From: Aminivibrio pyruvatiphilus
GTDB taxonomy: Bacteria > Synergistota > Synergistia > Synergistales > Aminobacteriaceae
DNA: 64,000 nucleotides
Reading direction: 5' to 3'
NCBI RefSeq assembly: GCF_004366815.1
Contig: NZ_SORI01000004.1
Location: 124,001-188,000 of the forward strand
Shown piece by piece: positions 1 through 8,450 of the stretch (within the stretch, counting starts at the first letter, position 1; each line of letters starts with the position of its first letter). The translations under genes and the position numbers were made by a program. Below the pieces are notes generated by a model, which was not told the DNA's origin, did not search any database, and saw nothing but the letters and a program-made list of their open reading frames with translations.

Positions 1-144
1 GGCCTGACGAGGGACTCGGGAAAAAGAGTATGCGCTCGATGCATTCCCATACTCATCATTAAGAAAAGGTACCATGGCCTGATATGCTTGATTATCGAGG
101 CGGGTCGTCGCAGCATTATCAGCATAAATCAAAGCAGCACACCC

Positions 145-1614
145 TCATTCATCATACTGAATATCCGGTATGTCTCGTTTACCGGAAACATCATATTCTT
201 TGGGATCCACGATGCAAAGCTGCGTTCGGATTATCTGCCGCATAGACTTCGCAGGTTCCAGGCAGTATTTCACGAACTCTTCTTTCGAAATATCGCTTTT
301 CTTTCCCACGTGTGGGAAGAGCAATTTTAGAAAAGCCGTACAAAGCCTTTTAATGGCCGTTAAATCCCTCTTGTCTGCCTTTCTTGGTACCGAAATGCAC
401 TGATCTACGACTGCCGAATACACAAGTTCATTTCGTAATGCGTGCAATACCTCGGCAAAATATTCCGTGTTTAGTGCCCAGCCATGAGCGATAATATCCT
501 GATTAAGTCTTGGGATTTTCCAGCCGGGAATAAAACCGTGAAATCGATCAAGAGTTGCTGATTCTTGAAAAATGGGATTGATTTCTGCCACCATGTTTTT
601 GTTTACGTCAAATCGTTCCGCATCGATATTTCCTAACACGATAACGCCTGCATTTGCTACCACTTGAGCATCAAAACCCTTTATTTCTCCGAACTCCATA
701 TAATGTTTAAGGGCAGCCTGTATTTGACTGGGCTGATCGAACTTGATCGACTGGCTTTCATCAAACCCGACATAATCAAATCGAGACAAAAGGCCGCTCA
801 TTTTTTTTTGATTGTCATATACCAGGGCCGCTCTGGATACCGTACCGCCTGAAACCAGCCAGCCGCGCTTGCTGATCTTTTCGTATACGTAACTTTTCCC
901 AGTACCCTTAGGAGCTAACTCGATCAAATTAATACGGTTTTCTACAAAAGGAAGCAAACGCTGTAGGAAAAAAAGTTTCTTGGACTCGCTCGGGGCTCCT
1001 GTAACATCGTCAACATAACCTTTTGGATTGTAATCCACTGCGGATAAAAGAACATCAATCCATTCCTGAATTGAAAACTCTTTGCGAGCTTTCCGATAAT
1101 AATCCAAATCAACAGTATACGGGCAAAAGGGCTTATAATTGACAAGTCGTATGCATCCCTTGGGTGGCTTCTTCGAATAATCCAAGTTCCACATGAAATC
1201 GAGCACACCCCAGTTTTCATTTTCACGCAACAAAACATCTTGCCACTCCTTGACGACGTCGCTCTCAACGACGCCGCTCGCACCAGTTCGAGACCCGCCG
1301 AAATCAGGCAGTTCAAAAACAGTCTTTCCGTCCTTTATATCCACCATCACCCGTATGCGCGCTAGAAAACGAACCTTTTCTCCATTTACCATTGCATATT
1401 TGAATTGTTCGAAATCCTCACGACCAGGGATATATTTTTTTATATACCGGAGAACGCTATCGAAATCGATAACTCCGGATTCATCAGAAAACTTCATAAC
1501 AAGCCAGTCTCTCATATACGAAGGAAGGCTTAAATTCGAAAAGAATTCCGTTTTTTTGGGATCTTTTAGCACGATCATTTCAGAGAAGATACTTTTTATC
1601 TTATCTTCCAGCAA
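145..1614 (-). CDS. brxL: BrxL-like AAA+ ATPase of a BREX type 4 system (short form)
   Basis: 489 aa. The middle of the protein carries the BrxL signature: a Walker A loop APKGTGKS at residues 234-241, directly followed by the conserved segment with GWLVSGGTVSRAAL (251-264), and a Walker B-like YVGFDESQ at 281-288. BrxL proteins are AAA+ ring ATPases with a Lon-like region that bind DNA and are needed for BREX defence. Type 1 BrxL proteins are usually nearer 680 aa; this one stops about 200 residues after the ATPase core, so the C-terminal Lon-protease-like domain appears absent or reduced. It is the last visible gene of the operon, 27 bp after the zinc-ribbon ORF. The start is TTG at 1614, with GAGGTG 8 nt upstream. 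Identity is confident; the short length could be typical of type 4 or a truncation. Confidence 0.88.
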   Translation of the reverse strand: MLEDKIKSIFSEMIVLKDPKKTEFFSNLSLPSYMRDWLVMKFSDESGVIDFDSVLRYIKKYIPGREDFEQFKYAMVNGEKVRFLARIRVMVDIKDGKTVFELPDFGGSRTGASGVVESDVVKEWQDVLLRENENWGVLDFMWNLDYSKKPPKGCIRLVNYKPFCPYTVDLDYYRKARKEFSIQEWIDVLLSAVDYNPKGYVDDVTGAPSESKKLFFLQRLLPFVENRINLIELAPKGTGKSYVYEKISKRGWLVSGGTVSRAALVYDNQKKMSGLLSRFDYVGFDESQSIKFDQPSQIQAALKHYMEFGEIKGFDAQVVANAGVIVLGNIDAERFDVNKNMVAEINPIFQESATLDRFHGFIPGWKIPRLNQDIIAHGWALNTEYFAEVLHALRNELVYSAVVDQCISVPRKADKRDLTAIKRLCTAFLKLLFPHVGKKSDISKEEFVKYCLEPAKSMRQIIRTQLCIVDPKEYDVSGKRDIPDIQYDE

Positions 1615-1641
1615 GAGAGATGCACCTCGATTTCGACAATA

Positions 1642-1848
1642 TCATAAAAACAAAGAACAACCCTGCTCTTTGAATTCTTGTATCTTTATCTTCAAATCCC
1701 CTTCCGGACACCCGATATATTCAGCCAGGCAAGAAACGCAAAACATATCTCCTGGCAAATCCCCGACAAGCTTGCAAGACAATGCAACTTCGTCTTTGCC
1801 CAATTTTTTTTCGCATTCAGAGCACTTACGTTTTATTTTTGAAGACAT
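1642..1848 (-). CDS. Small zinc-ribbon protein inside the BREX operon
   Basis: 68 aa. The N-terminus has a CSEC pair (residues 9-12) and further cysteines at CKLVG, CVSC and GCPEG, the pattern of a small zinc-ribbon or treble-clef fold. It lies 3 bp after the pglZ stop and 27 bp before brxL, in the same orientation, so it is almost certainly co-transcribed and translationally coupled. I do not know a named BREX component of this size; it may be an adaptor for BrxL or PglZ, or a nucleic-acid-binding accessory. Function is inferred only from position and cysteines. Confidence 0.72.
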   Translation of the reverse strand: MSSKIKRKCSECEKKLGKDEVALSCKLVGDLPGDMFCVSCLAEYIGCPEGDLKIKIQEFKEQGCSLFL

Positions 1849-1851
1849 AAA

Positions 1852-4227
1852 TTACTCCCCTAACACATCATCCTCAGCGATTCCTCTTGTTCCCACTTCA
1901 AAACTACAGTTTTCTTCAAGCATTTTCCCGTCTGCTTCAAAACGTAAAAGATGCTTTCCTTGCTTCATTTCCGAGAAATGAATTTGCCACTCTCGTCCGC
2001 TTTCGACAGGACTGCAGTCAGCGCGCTTTTCTCCGGAAAAGGCAGATAGAACAGAAATCTTCTTTGAAAACTTTACCCGCAAAGAAACTGAATCTTTTTC
2101 ACGATAAACAAACGTTGCCAAAAGAGTTGGCTTAGGGGCAAGGGGGACTTTCCTCCTGAGGACAACGACAGGTACGAGTATTTCTTCTGGGGTAGCGCCG
2201 CCATGAACCTCGCCAACACTTTCATGGTCATTGTCACTTTTCCCCGCAGCATTGCCGGACTGTGTAAAGTGCTCATGATTCTTGAACACAATGAAATTCT
2301 TTCCGTCCCGCTCAATGTGGGACATTTCTGGAAGGATTTCTTTCGAGAGCGGAGCCTCTGAGGATTCGCAGTAGCGTCCATATCCTTTAACAGCCATATC
2401 TGCGTGTGGTGTGAAGCCGGGAAGCTTATGAAAAGCAAGTGCCGCTAACCGACTTGTTCCGTGATCTGCACTAATCAGCACATAATCATGTTCCCTAAGA
2501 CTATTAAGGGCAATATCTGCCACTTTTTCTATCTGATCCAGCTGATGGGCTACACAGGAAAAATAATTATTATCGTCGGGGACGCCAGAATGCGCCAGCT
2601 TATCTAAGGCATCCAGCTTCTTAAAAGGTGCGTCAATTTCTGTCCATTGCTGATTATAGGATGTTTCCGTCGGCGCACGGGCACAAACAGGTCTTGCTTC
2701 AACAGAAAAGTCATTGCCTTTATTTCTTAGGCATGAAAGTAATAACGACAACCATTCGACACCCATGGCATCAATCCAGAGAAAAAAGGAATCAAATTTC
2801 TCATATTTCTTCAGTACTGAGTAACGTTTCTCAAAACACTCCAAATCAATGGTCCTAACCATTTCGGATGCTTCCAGAGGCAGCACATTCATTAGTTTGT
2901 GTTTCCTGTACCAATGAAGATACGTCGATAACTCAGACGACAGACATTTATCGGAGGCGGTCATATAGTCCCAGAATAATGGGTAGCGTTCACGAAGAGG
3001 TGATGCAACCGCCTCGAAGTCTATTCCCTTTTTCAAGTATTTGTTGATCGTTTGTATCGCATACGTTTTTTCAGCATGTGTTTTGTAGGAGAGCAAGGAT
3101 AGTCGTGTTTCCAGTGAGGATACCTTTTCTAATTGAGAAAAAAAGTATTCGTCCTTTTCTTCAATTTTTAAAGCAGAAACGGCTTTTGCCCTCTCTTCGA
3201 TCCATTCGCTCTTCTCGATGCAGTCGAAAATGGAATACAATATTGAATCAAGGATGCCCTCTGGACTTTTTGCACGTTTTACCGCATATCCGCAGTAGTT
3301 TTCGGACGGATTGAACCTATACCAAAGCCAAATCAGCCAGCGTTTATAGGGTGACAGAATTTCCCATCGTGAAAGAAGTGAGATCGGCTCAAAAACAAGC
3401 ACATTCAAGCTTTTTTTTATGATTTCGGCCAAAGATTTTCCATAATGAAGATCTTGCGACAAGGAAGTCCATTCTTCGGCCGTTCCCCATTCACGTCTCA
3501 AAGTGCCGCCATCATCCAGGGAGGCAGTGATATAGTCAAAAACATCAGAAATGATCTTTATATTAATTAAAGATGATGATATTTGCTCCGTATTCCTCCA
3601 GAGATTTGTAACGAGCCTGCAGCTTTTTCTCTGGCCGTTTATCATGCCTGACCATTTATAAAACCATGTCTGAACACCCTGCATGATATCGGTTCCACAA
3701 AGAGCCTCTCCAAATTCCTGGGAATAAACATTCAAGGAAAAAGGCTCGAGGGAATGATCAGAATGAACTCGGCTTGAGGGAAGGCTCAGCTCCCAAATGC
3801 AATCCCTCTGGCGTTCATCATCGTAAGGAATTACTCTATCCCATAAATCCCGGCAACATGGCAAAGGGATGATAACTCTCGTCCTGGATGAGGCAGCCTG
3901 CTGGCTATACCAGAGGGACGGGATATTCGCTTTTTGTGGTTGGACCTCACGTGCAATGGTCAGACGTAAATATTCTCCGAGAGAAAGAAGCAAAATATGT
4001 TTTTCCCGATGCTCTTCTATCTTTTTGAAAATTTTACTGAAATTTGGGAGCACATCCGGCGCAGAGCAGAAATCGGCCAACTCCAGCGTCACGTCGCAAG
4101 CATTTTCAAGAGCGGTCTCCAACTCTTTGTATTGTGACCAATCATCGACAAAAATAAGCCGTACCGGAAATCGGGATTCTACCTTTTTTTCATCCGCGAG
4201 CCGCTGAAGAATCTCTTGCAGCGTCAC
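1852..4227 (-). CDS. pglZ: PglZ-family BREX protein (alkaline phosphatase-like domain)
   Basis: 791 aa. PglZ is the shared hallmark of all BREX types and has an alkaline-phosphatase-superfamily domain. Here that domain begins near residue 478 with FFLWIDAMG (metal-ligand Asp at 486), continues with LISADHGTSR (Asp588-His589), and ends with the conserved GEVHGGATPEEILVPVVVL segment. The ~470 N-terminal residues are poorly conserved, as usual. The start is GTG at 4227 with a GGAGGG ribosome site 7 nt upstream; an ATG one base away is in another frame. It follows brxC by 20 bp and precedes the zinc-ribbon gene by 3 bp. Its biochemical role in BREX (phosphodiesterase or phosphatase acting in DNA marking or signalling) is not settled. 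Confidence 0.93.
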   Translation of the reverse strand: MTLQEILQRLADEKKVESRFPVRLIFVDDWSQYKELETALENACDVTLELADFCSAPDVLPNFSKIFKKIEEHREKHILLLSLGEYLRLTIAREVQPQKANIPSLWYSQQAASSRTRVIIPLPCCRDLWDRVIPYDDERQRDCIWELSLPSSRVHSDHSLEPFSLNVYSQEFGEALCGTDIMQGVQTWFYKWSGMINGQRKSCRLVTNLWRNTEQISSSLINIKIISDVFDYITASLDDGGTLRREWGTAEEWTSLSQDLHYGKSLAEIIKKSLNVLVFEPISLLSRWEILSPYKRWLIWLWYRFNPSENYCGYAVKRAKSPEGILDSILYSIFDCIEKSEWIEERAKAVSALKIEEKDEYFFSQLEKVSSLETRLSLLSYKTHAEKTYAIQTINKYLKKGIDFEAVASPLRERYPLFWDYMTASDKCLSSELSTYLHWYRKHKLMNVLPLEASEMVRTIDLECFEKRYSVLKKYEKFDSFFLWIDAMGVEWLSLLLSCLRNKGNDFSVEARPVCARAPTETSYNQQWTEIDAPFKKLDALDKLAHSGVPDDNNYFSCVAHQLDQIEKVADIALNSLREHDYVLISADHGTSRLAALAFHKLPGFTPHADMAVKGYGRYCESSEAPLSKEILPEMSHIERDGKNFIVFKNHEHFTQSGNAAGKSDNDHESVGEVHGGATPEEILVPVVVLRRKVPLAPKPTLLATFVYREKDSVSLRVKFSKKISVLSAFSGEKRADCSPVESGREWQIHFSEMKQGKHLLRFEADGKMLEENCSFEVGTRGIAEDDVLGE

Positions 4228-4247
4228 ATGCGCTCCCTCCCTGCTTG

Positions 4248-7200
4248 CTATTCTACAAAGTAATAGCCGAGTTCTGGATGTTCATCCAAAAGAGCCGATA
4301 ATTTATTTTTAAGCGTGTTCTCGCTCATTGAAGCAATCTTTTCCTGGACATCCTGCAAATACTGCATTTTCAGCTCCTTTTTTCTAAATTCACTCAAAAT
4401 ATTCGTGATCTCGGGAGCTTTTAGAGCCCATCCGTATGCATCGACTCCCAATTGATTTCGAATATCTGCAAGAAGACGATCCCGGTTTATTGAGAAAAGG
4501 TCTTTAAATTCTGAACCTACCTTGGCAAAAAAACGATTTTGAACATACTCCGGATTCTGCAGATAGGAGATGGCCGTGTTCTTGAAAAATGAAAGCGTTT
4601 TTTTCAGCACTCCCCCGTCGACAGGTTGTATTTCCTGAATCGATTTCAAAATCCTGAAATGCTCAAGATCATTTTCAGGAACAACCCACTGAATCGGCGT
4701 GGCATATTTTTTGCACCACTCCGAAATCGATTCAGTTCCGGAAATCTCTTTCCAGATTGACAGTAATTCCTCTTTATTGCGTGATATTTCTATCTTGCCC
4801 AACTGTCTGTCGATCGTATCGGAAAAATGAGCTTCGGGGCTATCGTAGGGAACAGGCTTCAAGCTGGAAATAATCTCCTCCAGCTCTTTCTCCTGACATG
4901 AGATTCCCCTCTTCCTTAAGTATTCCTCCAGCATTAATTTGGAAGAAGTAACAAATTGCCATGCAGCTTTCGAATGAGTTTTCAAGACCTGAAGAATACC
5001 AGGTCTTTGATCTGATGGCGGAAGGAAAATGCCCTTGCTGATTTTGGACAATAAACGCAAAGCTTCTGTCCAATCTTTCTCGAATGTCTCGATCACGATA
5101 CCAGGGACTATCATTGAACGGAAATAGTTCGATAGCTGCTCACCAATCAGGGAAATACTTCTGCAAGAAGTACCCATCGCCGAATTCACTACGAAAACCA
5201 GTTCATATTCCCAACATAGTTCATCGAGTTTTGTTTTTACATCTTCCTCAGACCAGGTATACACGGCACTTTGAAGCACCTGTTTGATGCGTGAGATAAG
5301 ATCGCCCGAAGAAACGTCCATCTGCTCCATCAAAACGCGCAGCGGAGGTGAAGCTTCGGCTACAAAAAACCTGAAAGCCTCAGAAAGTTTCTTTTTGTCA
5401 GCGAAAGCCTCAGTCATATTCTTGCGCAGAGGTCCCATTCCATTAAACAAAGCGACGGTATTTTCCATTATTTCGGTAGAACTTTCAGCCCCGTTTATGA
5501 ACGCTCCTATGTTTTCGACTATCTCGCAGGCCTTTTTCTTTGCTTCGACACTACCGAAGCTCTCCTCTCGGAGGTATTTCATCACCCAGAAGGGAAGTCC
5601 TGTTGTCACGAGTTTTTCGCGCATGTACTTTCGAGCCTGCTCCTCGCTGACCACATCAGCGTCCGTAAGGGCAAAAATACACTGAATATACTCTTTAAAA
5701 TTCTGCCATGCCTTCGAACCACATGAAAGCGTATTGCCGATCATCTGCCCTTTGCAAATCTTCAAAATCATCGAAGCCATGGTCTGTTCGGTCAAAATAT
5801 GGGTATTATTTGTCTCATCAATCCAGTAAAACTGTCCATTCACATAGAACCTCAACACCGCCCCAAGAATGCCTGCACAGGCCAAAGAGTTAAAATAACC
5901 GAAAGGCTCTTTCTGGAGGTCACTCCACATCTGGTCTAGATGAACCCGCGTACCTTTGGAAAGCGTATCGTTAATATAACGGGACAGCTGGGAAACAGTT
6001 CGAGCTACGACATTGCTCCCTTCGTATCTCACAAGCTCATCTATAGATGCTGCTTCATAGACCTTAGCCGTTTGTAAGGGTTGGAGAATATTGTTTAATT
6101 GTGAACTGGTAGCTTTGCCGGAAATTCCGCTCAAGGCCGCACTTTCAGTAGCTCCCTTAAAAGCGGTTGAGGTACTAACGATACGCTCAGGTGCGGCCGA
6201 AAAAATGCGGAATATGACACCATCTTTCAGCTGTCGTGAAAGATCATCTTTTCCCCATGCAGAGAAGACCCTATCTTTATAAAAAGCGGTAATTTTATTG
6301 CTTACAGCAGACTGTACCCACGCGAGCAGCATTTGCTCCGCTTCATTTTCATATTTGTCCGCGCTCCCCTTTTTCCCCTCTTCGGCAGCCAGCTCTTTAT
6401 GCGTTATTTTTTCATGCCACCGGTTCAGAAAATCATCGGTCAGCGGCTCTTTTAAAACGCATGTAACAAGATGATTGGTTTCATCTTCTGCAGCCATGCT
6501 TTTTAGCTTGTCGTGAAGAGTTTGATATTCGCTGGATTCTTTCAGAACAATCACAAGAACTCCGACAGCATATGGTGATTTTTTTAACTCATCCAGCAAA
6601 TCCGCATGACGACGATTGATAGAGTTCGTCTCCGAAGAGCAGGCGCAGACGGTAACTCTTCTGCTTGTTGCGTCATCGTCAGCCCAAATACGTCCTTCTA
6701 GGGCATCTGCAATTTCACCCTTCTTTTTGAAAAGTTCATACCGTGTATATTTCCTTTGAATCTGCTCCAATCGGATGGAGAAAACATCGGCATTTCCACT
6801 GTATGGTAGTTCCAGGCGCACGTCTCCGCTGGAGCTTTTGTCGAGACGAAGCAACCCGTTCTCCTGAAAGAGTTCGAGATATTTGTCCAAATCTTCTTTC
6901 GTAAGCTGACCGCTAAAACAGAGATACAGGCATTTTTGGGTAGGTGAAACCCTGCCGTTGTTCAACCTGCTGTAAAGATGCGTTGTCCTGGTGGTGGACA
7001 TGACTGCTATCAAGAGCATAATCGCTTTAAAAACATGTTGGCCTGTCTCATTTCCCGCATAATCTCTCTTCTCTATATAGTGCTGATAACACTTTCGGGC
7101 ATCCGAACTGAGGTCTTTCACGTCACTATCCCGTGTAAAGAAATAGTCCCAGAGGAAATCGGGAGTCAACCATCTCCAATCATCCGGGCCATATTTATTG

Positions 7201-8444
7201 ATAAAGTGGATGAACCCCACGTTTTCGTCCGCCTCGCTGAGATCTTTCATGAATCGAAAAAGTGTTCTCTGTGAAGCCCCGAAATTCTGCGCCACTATAG
7301 CAAGCATTGAAAGCGTCATTGGATGCAACGGGCATAACTGGGAAAGCCGGTCTTGTTTCCTTTCCATCTCCAAATTATCGAATTCATGAACATCGTTTTT
7401 TAAGCTTTGCATCAGTTTTGCCTTGATTTCTTTCCACTGTTCCTCCATTCCGGGACGAATCCAGATGGAATTGCCTATAAGATCGTAAGCTGCACTTTCA
7501 CTGATATGAAACTCAAGTTCGTGATAACGGTGCATTATACGCTGATACGTTTGCTCTCCCATATTCTCTACCCAGCCCGGATCACGGTGCACTATCAGAC
7601 ACATATAAAACGGCTGTTGTTTGCAGTACTCGGATAAACGCTGCAAGACGTTGTCATCTCCGCAGTCTCGAAGAAAACCTGTAAACTCGTCCCAAATGAA
7701 AACAATTCCGGTATCCGTTAGTTTGTTCCCGGCGATTATGTCCTTTAGCCATTCCTGGAACTGATCCACGCTGTTGAAGAGCCCCCAGCCCTTCTCCTTG
7801 ATGATCATAGCCACTCTGTCGGTTGCTTTTAAATCGTTCCCCATGATCTCTGATTTAAGCTCTTCGAGAGAGCCGAATTCCTCAAAGAGACCGAATTCCT
7901 GGTCATGGAAAACATGCTCCCAGTTGATAGACCGGTCATTCAACTTGTCCTTCACTGAACGGACCAGGGAACTGCTCCCGTAATAAACCTTCTCCCCAAA
8001 CTTCTGGCGCAGTTTTTCGCAAATAGCGGCCTCCATCTCCATCATAAGATGAACGCCGTTTTTTATGCCCGTGCATCCACTCTTCCAGACAACAAGAAAC
8101 TCTCCTCTTTCTCGTATGGAGACAAACTTGTTACGGTAAGGCAAAAGAATTTCTTTTGAAAGAAAGGGCTTAATATCTTCTATAGGGTCTTCAAAGAGGT
8201 GTTTGAGCACTATAGCCGCATAGCTTTTTCCGGTACCGTAGGCACCGTGAATCCAGAACGATCGCCGGGCATCCTTCGTCTCTTCTTTAATCGACTGGCA
8301 AATCTTGTCCAAAGCGATCTTCATATCCTCATGGACAATATATTCCTGCCAAAGATTTGGATTGCGTTCCTCGGCATCCAGATCGACAACTGATTCATAG
8401 TAAGGACTCAGTTCAATGTACGAACTGTACTTCGGCATCTCCAT
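4248..8444 (-). CDS. brxC: BrxC-family large P-loop ATPase of BREX
   Basis: 1398 aa. BrxC proteins are very large AAA-type ATPases (DUF499/BREX BrxC family) that scaffold the BREX complex. A Walker A loop GAYGTGKS is at residues 67-74, preceded by FWIH, and a Walker B segment IVFIWDEFTGFL is near residue 250. The remaining ~1100 residues contain no motif I can name and are mostly helical in character. The ATG at 8444 has AGAGGTG just upstream. It starts 6 bp after brxP ends and stops 20 bp before pglZ, giving the brxP-brxC-pglZ-brxL order that defines BREX type 4. Homologues in other BREX types are about 1200 aa. Confidence 0.92.
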   Translation of the reverse strand: MEMPKYSSYIELSPYYESVVDLDAEERNPNLWQEYIVHEDMKIALDKICQSIKEETKDARRSFWIHGAYGTGKSYAAIVLKHLFEDPIEDIKPFLSKEILLPYRNKFVSIRERGEFLVVWKSGCTGIKNGVHLMMEMEAAICEKLRQKFGEKVYYGSSSLVRSVKDKLNDRSINWEHVFHDQEFGLFEEFGSLEELKSEIMGNDLKATDRVAMIIKEKGWGLFNSVDQFQEWLKDIIAGNKLTDTGIVFIWDEFTGFLRDCGDDNVLQRLSEYCKQQPFYMCLIVHRDPGWVENMGEQTYQRIMHRYHELEFHISESAAYDLIGNSIWIRPGMEEQWKEIKAKLMQSLKNDVHEFDNLEMERKQDRLSQLCPLHPMTLSMLAIVAQNFGASQRTLFRFMKDLSEADENVGFIHFINKYGPDDWRWLTPDFLWDYFFTRDSDVKDLSSDARKCYQHYIEKRDYAGNETGQHVFKAIMLLIAVMSTTRTTHLYSRLNNGRVSPTQKCLYLCFSGQLTKEDLDKYLELFQENGLLRLDKSSSGDVRLELPYSGNADVFSIRLEQIQRKYTRYELFKKKGEIADALEGRIWADDDATSRRVTVCACSSETNSINRRHADLLDELKKSPYAVGVLVIVLKESSEYQTLHDKLKSMAAEDETNHLVTCVLKEPLTDDFLNRWHEKITHKELAAEEGKKGSADKYENEAEQMLLAWVQSAVSNKITAFYKDRVFSAWGKDDLSRQLKDGVIFRIFSAAPERIVSTSTAFKGATESAALSGISGKATSSQLNNILQPLQTAKVYEAASIDELVRYEGSNVVARTVSQLSRYINDTLSKGTRVHLDQMWSDLQKEPFGYFNSLACAGILGAVLRFYVNGQFYWIDETNNTHILTEQTMASMILKICKGQMIGNTLSCGSKAWQNFKEYIQCIFALTDADVVSEEQARKYMREKLVTTGLPFWVMKYLREESFGSVEAKKKACEIVENIGAFINGAESSTEIMENTVALFNGMGPLRKNMTEAFADKKKLSEAFRFFVAEASPPLRVLMEQMDVSSGDLISRIKQVLQSAVYTWSEEDVKTKLDELCWEYELVFVVNSAMGTSCRSISLIGEQLSNYFRSMIVPGIVIETFEKDWTEALRLLSKISKGIFLPPSDQRPGILQVLKTHSKAAWQFVTSSKLMLEEYLRKRGISCQEKELEEIISSLKPVPYDSPEAHFSDTIDRQLGKIEISRNKEELLSIWKEISGTESISEWCKKYATPIQWVVPENDLEHFRILKSIQEIQPVDGGVLKKTLSFFKNTAISYLQNPEYVQNRFFAKVGSEFKDLFSINRDRLLADIRNQLGVDAYGWALKAPEITNILSEFRKKELKMQYLQDVQEKIASMSENTLKNKLSALLDEHPELGYYFVE

Positions 8445-8450
8445 ACACCT

